Shown: positions 44,045 to 54,085 of the stretch, piece after piece | Layout of the letters: every line of letters starts with the position of its first letter | How positions within the stretch are numbered: position 1 is the first letter of the stretch | Assembly (NCBI RefSeq): GCF_019925205.1 | Contig: NC_083560.1 | Coordinates: 95,818,083-95,882,082, forward strand | Source of the DNA: Metopolophium dirhodum | Taxonomy: Eukaryota > Arthropoda > Insecta > Hemiptera > Aphididae | Length of the DNA stretch: 64,000 nucleotides | Reading direction: 5' to 3' | Program-made: the position numbers and the translations under genes | Notes under the pieces: generated by a model | What the model was told of the DNA's origin: nothing | The model's database searches: none | What the model saw: only the letters and a program-made list of their open reading frames with translations

Positions 44045-45207
44045 CAGTGGCGTTTTCTTTGGGTGTGCAAGTTGTGTGTTAACGCCCTATAATATTGATG
44101 TCATAACATATTGTGCATGTGTAATATTGTAATTTGGAAATTTGTAATGCATATTACATAGTAATATAATTTTATTTACAAAATCTTAAAATAATTGTTT
44201 TGTAGGTACTCTTCTCTATAAATAAAAATAATAATCAACAAATAAACTATTTTTAACTCGGGATTCGACCAGCGGTATGCACCGTCTGCAGCTACGACGC
44301 GCGGGCGCGATGGTGTGATTGCGGAATATTATGTATTGTGTCGTGTAGGACGTTAATGTTTTGAACAACGACTCGTGGTATCTAATATCCCACATTCGTA
44401 ATTTGTCGTGATATTGTCGGCTAACTTCGGTGCAATGTTAATACTAGACCAAGTCGTTGAAAATGAAATTAACGACCAGCCGCTAATCGGCTATTCGGCT
44501 AATGGCAATTAGTAGTGGGGATCATCGCGGCTGCACGTTGTACACTCGTACTGCAACGCCGATCGACAAAAACTTATTGTTTATTTCTGTGCATCACTGC
44601 ATCAGTATTGTACTATTGTTAATTAGCATGTACTACCTATTCTATCTTTTATGAATTTTATTGCAATTGATTGATAATTCAAGACAGTTACCAGGTATTC
44701 TATTTATTTTTGTTTAAGATACTCTTGGTACTGATTATTTACAATACGTATTACGTGTCGTATAGTTATTAAACTTATTCCATATTAACAATAGGTATGT
44801 GTAACCGTAGCGAAGTTGTAAATCAATTAAAACAAAATTGCTTTTCAAGACTTTCATTTGCTGAAAAAAAAGTTTTAGTTCAAAATGGTAGACCGTGTCC
44901 AGATCTTGACATTTTAACAACAGTAAAAATTAAAAAGACGACAGATAATACGTCATGCACTCGGCATTCAATTCAAATAAAAATCAATATATAATAGATT
45001 ATATTCATTAAAACATTGTCAGTTTGTGTAATAATTAAATTTTATAAATATTTTTATGTATTTTTAAAAATTTAAAAAGTATGTAAAATAAATAACTTTA
45101 ATAATAATATGTTGAATTGGGAATTTATTTTTCATAAGGGGGGGGGGGGGGGGTTCCTAATCAATCACACATTAACGCCTAACGTCGAAAGTCAGGAAAC
45201 GCCACTG
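44045..45207 (+). mobile_element. hAT element with 8-bp target duplication and GC-rich interior
   Basis: The ends are 'cagtggcgttttcttt' and the complement of 'cagtggcgtttcctga'. ATATGTAT flanks both sides (44037-44044 and 45208-45215). A run of G at 45140-45153 lies near the right end. The interior has an unusually GC-rich block (44260-44560) and a short fragment of a ZMYM1-like transposase, so it is a deletion derivative of a hAT element. Confidence 0.88.
44797..44994 (+). pseudogene. ZMYM1-like hAT transposase, N-terminal fragment
   Basis: The 65-residue frame contains CFSRLSFAEKKVLVQNGRPC and PDLDILTTVKIKK. In ZMYM1-like hAT transposases a similar stretch (EKxxLVxxGRPxPxLxI) comes just before the TTF zinc finger. 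The zinc finger and catalytic region are absent and the frame ends in unrelated sequence. Its position inside a TSD-flanked hAT element supports the assignment. The start codon may be genuine because the upstream GC-rich block could be the element's promoter, but that is inference. Confidence 0.5.
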
Positions 45208-45215
45208 ATATGTAT

Positions 45216-45957
45216 CTAAGTATAATGGAAAAAATTGTAAATTTTTCCACTATTTTGGTATTTGCATAATATGTCTTTCTACATACTTTTCGCCATTCTA
45301 ACCATTCCAACCTATTAAACCGTGTACTTTATTTTCGTGACTAGGTGTTAGTATTTTTGTTAGTAGTCAACATGACGCTTATTGACACATGTAGTGTCAT
45401 GGTGTGTTTAGCAGTCTTGTAAAGTATTAACTATTTAAGTAAATGTATTTAAATACTTTTTAAGTTAGGTATTTACTATTTAGAGTACGAACGATCACCT
45501 ACCACAGTACCACCACAGGGCCTAAAATACATCTGATTTCAGGGGACACACCACACACTTATTAATTGAACTGTTACTTTTAGGCTTTGACAGTTTTCTA
45601 TAGCAAAAATAAAACCTGTGGGGGCTATAGGCGTAGTTAGAGGGGGACAGTCTTGTAAAGTATTCGAATACTTTTATTTGAATTTTTTATTTATTAAAAA
45701 ATACTTTTTTCCGATCCAATCATCAGAACATTAATTTTATTCTTTGAACGAAATATAATATTGGCCCATGATATGATTATTTTTATAAACACCAATGTGT
45801 GTAGTAAATTGAAAAATATTTAAATATTTTTTTATGTTATCATCATCAATTAGAATATAATTTATGTAACAAAATAGTTTATAAAAATATTCAACGTTTT
45901 TAAAAACAAATTTGATTATGTTTAGAAAATAATATTGGGTTTGTTAAATAAACTGTA
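45216..45957. other. AT-rich intergenic
   Basis: No gene or complete element. The 'caggggacacacc' block at about 45540 is noted under 42524-44036. Confidence 0.45.
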
Positions 45958-45959
45958 AC

Positions 45960-46728
45960 TTTTTTGGTAGGAAAGTGAATTTAGTTGGTACATTGGGGGG
46001 TCAAAAGTAAAAATGTCTCAGTAATTTTCAAACGCCACGTGAAAAACAAAAGAAAAATTAAGGGAAAACGGGAATTTTTACGCAAAATCTGTTTTTGAGA
46101 AAAGCGATTTTGGTTTTTGGTGCAACTCAAAACAAATGACCGTAGGTACATGAAATTTTGACTGAATGTTTGTATTAGCATTTTCCATACACGATAACAT
46201 TTTCCAAATATTTTGACTTATTTTAAGCTGTTTACGGACATTTTCAGTTTCCATATATTTTAGTTTTTTTTTCTATAAATATCAATAAAATTTTATTATT
46301 TGGGTAAAAAAGCGAGAAAATTTAATATACGACTTCTGATATATCGTTCTAATAGTAGTTGAAAAATATTAAAAATACATAAGCACAATTTTTTTTTAAG
46401 CATTTAAAGTTCAAATTTTGACAAAATGTATCAAATTTTTTATTTAATAATTATTTTGTGGTTAAAAATTTAAAAATTTTTAACTTTTATGGCTAAGGAT
46501 TGAAAATTTAAAACAAGGCTCCACGTAAATAGGTTATATATAAATTACTTTATTCACAATAATATCATCAAATATACTTGGTAATATCACAGGCTGACTG
46601 ACCGTTTTCGCTCAGAATCGTTTTTCTTATACAATGTAATTATATCATTGAATTCAAATTTAACACCATCCATTACTGTGACCCACTTGTAGCCTACTGT
46701 ACAGCAGAGCGACATCCACTTACCCACC
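45960..46728 (+). repeat. Family A repeat, left end truncated
   Basis: Starts in the 'ggtaggaaagtgaatttagt' block and ends 'gacatccacttacccac'. The blocks are in the same order as in 5270-6000, with moderate divergence, and the palindrome is eroded. Confidence 0.72.
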
Positions 46729-47530
46729 TTTTTTATATTACATTTATTTAATGTAGGTACCTAAATAGCAATATAGGTATTATTAAAATTATTTAATTGT
46801 ATAACTAGAAATACTCACATAAATTAAATAACCAAATTATAAATTTAATTTTTGCAATACCACAAAAATAAAGAGTAGATACATACTGACAACGAAAATA
46901 AATTTCGTTACATTTTATGTGTAATAACTAATAACATATACATTAAAAAAAAAAGTTACCTTCGAGGTCTCTTTGTACATAATTATTTATTAATATGAAC
47001 CTATATTATTAAATATTAAATACAACTAGGTATTATACAGATAATCTATGTTGAAATAAGCAGATATAGGCACCTAAACAAATAATTTTTATATTTAAAA
47101 TCCAGTCGTGAATTAAAAATAATTGGGTTCAATAGAATATAACATTATTAATGACTCCGAAAATAATAATGCCAAAGTTTATCAATAAGTAAACATATCG
47201 AGTTATAAACACGAATAGATATTGTTATAATAATATGTACCTATAGTATTAAATTATTTTCGGTTATCTTCAAATTTATAAAAAACGGTGTTGGCTTCGA
47301 ATGCTTTGATATAGGTACATATAAATACAAAGGAAAATATACACGACTATAGTGTTTTATGATAAGTGATAACTATTGTCTATTTCAATTCGTATTCCTT
47401 TAGTTCTGAAAAATATTTACTCTTAGTCAATCAGTACCTATTGTGCCCGCGTGTTCGCAACAACGATTATTTACGTATTTGTGTTAATCACACCGTATCA
47501 TACCGTATGTTACATTACCGTACAAATATT
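46729..47530. other. Upstream region of the FLYWCH-MULE gene
   Basis: AT-rich, with no recognised element. The reading frame stays open upstream of the chosen start to 47366, but residues before it (MITIVYFNSYSF...) show no domain and look like translated leader. Confidence 0.4.
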
Positions 47531-48904
47531 ATGAGTGCAAAAACCAAACGAATTGTTGTAATTAATAACTATAAATTTGATTTTCATCAAATGTTACCTC
47601 ATAGTGTTGAAAGTTATATATGTACTGCAAACAGAGAATGTCAAGCTTATGCCAAATGTTTCAATAATAGTCGTTATATTTTAAGTTCAAACTTGATACA
47701 CAATCATAGCCCGGATCCGGTACGAATAATAAATGATCAGAATGTAAGTAACTCATCAAATCATAAATCTGTTTATGATATCTACGGTTCTCATCCGTCT
47801 TTGCTTTACCATTTACAAAATCCGATTGACAGTACTAATATAATTACAAAATATACCGATGTTGTTTATATTAACACAAATATGTATAATTCACGTTATT
47901 CTGCAATTCTTAAATTACCACATAACAGACGGGAATTGCATGCAGAATTAGGGGTTTTGAATATAAAAACAAATGAAAATGATCAATTTTTGTTATTAAA
48001 CGACCAAGAAAAAGAAATAATAATATTTTGTACTGAAAGTAATATGAAATTTATCAGTGAGTCAGATGCATTATATGTGGATGGCACATTGCGATATGGA
48101 AAAGATATTTTATATATATTATTTACGGTCTATGTTTTAAAGAACAACTATTGCATTCCGGTGTTGTTTTCACTGTTACCGAACAAGTATCAAGGTTCAT
48201 ACGAAGAAGTATTCCAAACAATTCAAAACTACTGTATGATTTTCAACCACAAATTCAACATAAAAATCGTGTACGTAGACTTTGAGAAAAATTTACACAA
48301 CGCAGTGCATCAAATCTGGCCACGAACTACGGTTAAGATTTGCAGAGTTCGTCTAGGACAAGCCTGGTACAGAATGATCCATCGGCACGGGCTTTCTACT
48401 GCATACGTCCAGTGCCCGCCAATAAGTAATTATCTAACAAAATTATTCGGACTGCCATTTCTAGATGAACAATGGGTGGGTGATTGTTTTGCAACCGAAC
48501 TCGCCGAGATACAGCCATGTGACGACAGATTAGTACGCTTTTTGGACTGTCTGGTGGAAAACTATATCGACGAAAATTCGTGTTTTCCACCCAAAATCTG
48601 GGCAGATCAAAGTTCTAGTTTTAATTACACAATTGATGCATGTGAATCGTTCCATTCCCAGTTCAGTGCAAATTTCTATGAGTCCCATCCAAACATTTTC
48701 AAATTTATCGAAATACTGAAGACCATACAAACGGAAACGGTTATTTCGATACGGAGTTGCAATACAATTGAACCGAATAAAAATACAATTTATTCAAAAA
48801 AACATTTTGTTGATTGCCAAATTCTAGATTTAAATTGTGGCTTTATCTCTCGTTTCCAATTTGTGTCTATTCTTGCTGATGAATTTAAGCCAAGACCAAT
48901 GTAA
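47531..48904 (+). CDS. FLYWCH zinc finger plus MULE transposase-domain protein, intact
   Basis: I start the protein at MSAKTKRIVVINNYKFDF (457 residues); an earlier Met at 47366 is in frame, but the added 55 residues lack homology. Residues 14-59 form a FLYWCH-type finger with C31, C37/C43, H57 and H59. Residues about 180-300 are the core of a Mutator-like transposase: LYVDGT (D184), LPNKYQGSYEEVFQ and KIVYVDFE (D250). The next box reads KICRVRLGQAWYRMI where the family normally has CRFHLxQxW, so the His of the CxxH pair is Arg here (C271, R274). CESFHSQF near the C-terminus matches the region holding the last catalytic acid. The gene is a single open exon, and AATAAA at 49022 could end the transcript. 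It may be a live transposase, but the altered CxxH and lack of visible TIRs also fit domestication or a young pseudogene. Confidence 0.82.
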   Translation: MSAKTKRIVVINNYKFDFHQMLPHSVESYICTANRECQAYAKCFNNSRYILSSNLIHNHSPDPVRIINDQNVSNSSNHKSVYDIYGSHPSLLYHLQNPIDSTNIITKYTDVVYINTNMYNSRYSAILKLPHNRRELHAELGVLNIKTNENDQFLLLNDQEKEIIIFCTESNMKFISESDALYVDGTLRYGKDILYILFTVYVLKNNYCIPVLFSLLPNKYQGSYEEVFQTIQNYCMIFNHKFNIKIVYVDFEKNLHNAVHQIWPRTTVKICRVRLGQAWYRMIHRHGLSTAYVQCPPISNYLTKLFGLPFLDEQWVGDCFATELAEIQPCDDRLVRFLDCLVENYIDENSCFPPKIWADQSSSFNYTIDACESFHSQFSANFYESHPNIFKFIEILKTIQTETVISIRSCNTIEPNKNTIYSKKHFVDCQILDLNCGFISRFQFVSILADEFKPRPM

Positions 48905-50160
48905 TAATTATAAATAGATATTACTATGCTAATTTTATTTAATGACTTTTGCCAACATTTGTGTAGTCAGTAATCACGTTAACAAAAGTAGGTACATATG
49001 TCATAGACATAATATTATAACAATAAACAAATACTTTATACCTACCTGTTCAACATATTTTTCTATTTATTATAAATGTAACAATAATATTATATTATAT
49101 TATATGAAATATGAATGCAGAAAGACTTAATAAATCTTGTTTTTTATGACCTGTGATTGAAAGCAAATTCAATAACCTGGATTAGAGTAACTTATAAATA
49201 ATAAGTTAAGTTTAGTTATCCTTGTATTACGTTTACTGGTTTAATCTTACTAAAATAAGAATTGTGTAAAAATATTGTAATTGGTAGGTGTATTTTAAAA
49301 TGTATTTAACTTGTTTTAAGCATGTACTTATAAATTATAATACTAATCAAAATATTTTTGTTAAAATTGTTAAGTATCAATTCAGTGAAATTTACTATTC
49401 ACATTCAAATTTATGTTTTACCAAATAATGTTGATTCAAGTAACGATAAGGCCAAGTTGTCAGAGCGGAATTTAGCTCATTAAAAATAATGTGTATATTT
49501 TATTCATTTGATTAATTCTCTTCAAGCACAATAAATTATCGTGTCAACACTACTTTGTTTTGTTATTTTAATGCCTACGCGGCTACGCATTGTGTACTCG
49601 TTTCTTTGGAGATACCTAAGTATTCAACATTTTATTTAGAATACTGAAAAAGTATTTTGAACTATTTTCGTACTTTTTAAATAACATACTTATATTTATA
49701 CAATTAATATTTTATAAATAATTATGATACATTTCAAAGTGAAATACATTTCATACAAATATAATTTATAGTTGAAAATACGTGTACTTTTTTTATTTTT
49801 ATTTTGTACTTACAAAGTTACAGACGTTATAAAGTGGTATGTGTATAGGTACTTATAAAAATATTATAAAAATTAAGAAGAATATTGTTCGAACATTAGA
49901 ATTGTATTCAAATATTACTAATTACAAGCACTTATTTGACTTTTAGAAGGCACTATTGGAAATCAAATTAATTATGATATTTATATATTATTATATAACA
50001 CGGTGTCGATGCGTGGTAATTATAATATTTATATTATTCATTTCTATATTTATTCTTCATTTTAAATGTTTTTATAAATTTTTGCATACCTAATAGAATT
50101 TTATAAAAATAATTTGAGCATATTTATACGGGGCTTGTACCAATTTAATATTTAAGCTAT
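48905..50160. other. AT-rich spacer
   Basis: Contains possible polyadenylation signals for the preceding gene (AATAAA at 49022 and again near 49127). No other gene is seen. Confidence 0.45.
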
Positions 50161-50162
50161 TA

Positions 50163-50655
50163 TCAGTGTTGGGGAGTAACGTAACGAAAGTAACGCGTTA
50201 TTGTAACGGCGTTACTTTGCTTGTAACGCGTTACGTAATTTCATTAGAATTATTTCCTAGTAACGAAAATGTAATGGAAATTACTTTTGAAAAGCAATTT
50301 CTATAGAATAACGCATTATAGTTTCGAATTATTAAGTACCTACCTACTTATTGCGAATTGAAAAAAATATATGTATAATGCGGATATTATTATGTTTACG
50401 GTTTACCAATCTAATATGTACCTATATATATTTGATTTTAACTCGCCACATTTCAGTTTTCAATGGTTTTGCCATTTTAAATGTCTAAATGCACCTATAT
50501 CATGAGAACAGTTAATTAAATTTTTTATTTAATTTGATTCCTTCAAATAGGTTTCCTATGAATATCTTGCGTGGAAGACTAAGTAATTTCATTATAATTT
50601 TATTTGAGTAACGAGTAAAGTAACTTAATTACTTATTAAAAGTAACTTACCCAAA
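50163..50655. mobile_element. hAT-type MITE of the CAGTGTTGGGGAGTAACG type
   Basis: The left end 'cagtgttggggagtaacg' is followed by repeated GTAACG motifs including the palindrome GTAACGCGTTAC. The right end shows the complement ('agtaacttacccaaaactt') with AGTAAC repeats. The flanks share TATTAT, which may be a worn target duplication. Ends of this type are common in insect hAT MITEs as I recall. Confidence 0.65.
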
Positions 50656-50927
50656 ACTTATTATTATTATTAATTGAAATGGTTGACCGTTTTCTCAATA
50701 TAAAGTAGATAGTAAACGACAAATTCAAATCCTAATTGAAAACATCCAATAGGATTCCCACTTGACGCCATCCCCATAAATCCGTTCCACCGAATACTCT
50801 ACACTCGATAAAATACACGTGAGATATCATAAAATTTAAAATTTAATTTTGTTATTAAAATATACATTGTCCCAGCCTACAACTTGAGAGTAAAATTTAG
50901 ACTATTAAATATCGGTCGGTCGTGGAT

Positions 50928-53215
50928 TTACCTACGACATTGACCCATGGCCGCATTTTCACGGTTTTGCCGAGCCCTGGCCTCAGCCAACTTGTTGGTG
51001 GCCGGTCTGCGAATGCGGCAGCTCGCCGTTCTAGGTTTCGGTTTCTTGCAGACGGGTGACGGTGGTGGCGGTGGCGGTGGCAGGGATGACGACCGTGGTC
51101 GTATGCAGCACGGTTCCGGTTCCTCCGCTTCCGGGCACGATTCTTCAAGCTCTGGTTCGATCTCGACGGCCACATTGAAGAGTTTGTATCGGAAATTTTG
51201 TACCTCACGCATGATGTTCCGTTCCAGCAGCGGATCGATCTCGTGCTCTAGTTCCGGCGCGTTTGCCCAATACTTACACAGCTCAATCATGATGTGGTCC
51301 AGGAGTTCGGCGCTGACATCGCACCGGGCCAGATTTAATGCCGCAAACGAGCCGCGCATCTTGCGCCGCATTTCCACCCAGTCCGGTTCCTCGTCCGGGT
51401 CGGCCAGTGCTATCTCGGCCGCTTCGACTTCCGCCCGTTTCCTTTCTGCGGCGTTCGGTTTCTCAACACAGGGGGATTGCACGTCCTTACGCTTTAAGTC
51501 GATCCGATCGTTGGCCTCGTTCAGGGCCCCGTGTATTTCCATTATCTATAACAATAATATGCAGTCAGTATACAAGGTGCGTGGACGCGTTAAAAAATAC
51601 AAATAGGTGGAATTGGGTATTATTGAACAAAAATTATATGGCACTAATGTGAAATTATATGAACATACATTTTTTTTATATAAAAATAACTCTAGTTATC
51701 AAGAAAAGATAACCCACTAAACATAATAACTAACAAGTAGGTACATAAATTCGTTCTGGCACTTTCAGATAATAATTGTATTTTCAAGTACTAAAAAATA
51801 GGACCCCGGGTACACAATATCAGAATTTTTAATCTAGCGTTATATGGGTGGTTTTTTTAATGCTTATGAATCAATAAATTGATAGTAATATGGAATTTTG
51901 AAAAAAATAAGTGTTTTTTTTACCAAGACGCATTCTTTTATCCCAATTTTAAAATTTTTAAGTACGTAGTTCAGTAGTTGTATCAACAGAAAAATCAAAA
52001 TGAATTGTTTTAAATGGCAAAAACTATATTTTTTAATGGATTCTAGTAAAACTTTTTTCTGAAAATGTTGATGGTGTAATTTATCAATTTTGGTTCACTA
52101 GTTTATTAACTAAAGTCCTCTAAAGTATAGTAAATTAATTAATAGTTTTAATTTAAATAAGAGATGAATGTATATTTATAGATATTAATATATTATTTAG
52201 GTACTCAAAAACTACTTAATTTAAAATTGTTTTTTGAGATATCAGGAAAGTTTAAAGAATTAAAATTTCAACCACGTTTGATTTATATCAATTTATTGCT
52301 ATATCCAAAATCCAATCCACCACAAATTAGTTGTCCACCTTGGTCGAATTAGTTCGCAAAACTACGCAAATTTAGCTGTGAACTTAGGTAGGTAGATACA
52401 CCGAAACCAAGATACACTTATATAATCTAAAATTTGTATTATTTAAATTTTATCAGCATGATTTTTTTTCAGCTTACGAAAAAAGCAAATTTTGTTTCTT
52501 TATCTAAATAGTTGCAATTGGTTAACTTACATATAAATATGGCATATACATCTTGTACAAATATATTTATTAAAAATACAAATCTTTGTCTTATACAACG
52601 TCGGGCGGGACAGCTAGTTGATTTATAATCATTAAAAAACCACGCGTACAAGTGTAAAAGGATGTAAGATACACAATATATTATCAAATCAACCACAGGA
52701 ATAGGGTGAAGAAATTATTTGTCAGGCGTTCAAGTCGCCTGTCTTAACGGAAAAATATGTATACACAAGCCTTAACATTGTGATAACGGACTGACCTTGG
52801 CGGCGTCCACTCGGTCGTCGACGTACATCAGGTCGGTGTCGCACTGTTCGGAACGGTCTGCGTCGTGTTGGTCTCGGTGTCTAAGTACCTCAGCCCACAC
52901 AGCCAGCCGGATCTCCTCGTCACCGGCCAGCCACTCGTCTCGGTGACACCAGTAGTCGGCTGCGTGGTTGCACCGGTAATACAGCTGACACCACTCGTTG
53001 ACCGCGGTTGGAAACCACGTCTCATCGTAGTACCGGCCCAGTGTCCGGAATAGGCCTTCACTTGTACATTTCGTCCACTTCCACTCGACCGAATCCTCGA
53101 ACCGAGCAGCGTGGGCCGGTGGACAGCCGTCTTCTTCCGGTTCCCGCGGACAGCGTTTCTTTTTCAGCGGCATCAGGACACATGCGTTATTTTCGTCGCA
53201 ATCACTTCCGTTCAT
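50928..53215 (-). CDS. Unknown GC-rich two-exon gene, about 345 residues
   Basis: Exon 1 runs 53215-52796 (140 codons, MNGSDCDENNACVLMPLKK ... RVDAAK) and ends AAG|GTCAGT. Exon 2 runs 51545-50928 after the acceptor 'attgttatag', in phase 0, giving KIMEIHGALNEAN and 205 residues. The 1250-bp intron is AT-rich, whereas both exons are strongly GC-rich. Exon 1 is rich in Trp, Cys and His (VEWKWTKC, WCQLYYRCNHAADYWCHRDEW). Exon 2 is helical and acidic (LLDHIMIELCKYWANAPELE, NIMREVQNFRYKLFNVAVEI), then has a run of seven prolines and a basic tail. No signal peptide or membrane segment is seen. I do not recognise the family. Exon 2 ends at a TAA that overlaps a good donor (CGTAG|GTAAAT), so a further exon is possible. 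Each exon also has its own in-frame Met, so two separate genes cannot be excluded. Confidence 0.65.
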
Positions 53216-53500
53216 GGCGTTAATATATTAATACACCTACCTATATTATTATTGAATCAGTGGCGTCCTGTTTGTGCTTTCCTTCGATGATTTGCGCCCT
53301 GTAACTGGCAATTTTATTAAATTTCGTTCGTTTTTGTTAATTTGTCCACTCGTCAATTTTGTGTTTTGTTGTTTGTGACGCCCTGTTCGTCGCAGGACTG
53401 TTTAACTTCACGACGCGCGCGGTAGGTAGGTGGTGCCTACCCAAGTAAACATTTCTCGCATAGCGACTGTGGCCGGTTCTAGCTAGATACACTATTAATT
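53216..53500 (-). promoter_or_regulatory. Probable promoter/5' UTR of the unknown gene
   Basis: Just upstream of the exon 1 ATG the sequence is GC-richer than its surroundings ('cacgacgcgcgcggtaggta' near 53409), as expected for a promoter. No core element could be assigned. Confidence 0.35.
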
Positions 53501-54085
53501 ACAATATTATTGTAAATAATTAATAATCTAATATATTAGTTGAGACTGACCAGGGTTATCAGTTATCACAATGTTAATAATTTTGAAACTAAATCATATT
53601 TATATAATCGTTACATCTTTACTAACTACTTACCTACTGACGTTACTGTACATTGTCATTAATCACTAACTAATATGTAATTATCATTTTTATCTTGGCC
53701 GACTGTAGTAATACGACAAATTTCAAGACAAAAAAATGATTTTTAGGTCTGTAAATAATTTTTTTCTACAAACATATTTGATATTTTCTATTTATATATG
53801 GGTGTATAATTTATTTGTATACTTTGATGTGTAATTTTTAAATATATAACCTACATTACTCATTAAGTCAATTTGTTATAAAATAAAATGTGGTTTGTGG
53901 GCAAACTATTATAAATGAAAAACAAGGTTCTTAATAAGTATAAGGTATGTATGGTACGCGTATTACTAATCTGTCCCAATTAATGGCAATTGATACCGAA
54001 AAATCATTTGATCAACTATGGAATGATAATTAAGCCTCATCGTTAGTCAAAAACTTAATCAATTTTAGTATTTTAGTTTATTTTT
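53501..54085. other. Spacer with a possible RT motif A remnant
   Basis: At about 53983-54031 the plus strand reads AIDTEKSFDQLWNDN before a stop. This resembles motif A of another LINE reverse transcriptase clade (DxEKAFDxVWH). It is too short to be sure. The rest is AT-rich with nothing recognised. Confidence 0.3.

Noticed and set aside
50947..51606. Plus-strand 219-residue open frame opposite the unknown GC-rich gene
   Set aside because: It is Gly/Ser/Arg-rich and its glycine run is the complement of the polyproline codons on the other strand. The minus-strand frame has phase-compatible splicing to a second GC-rich exon, so I treat the plus-strand frame as a shadow.
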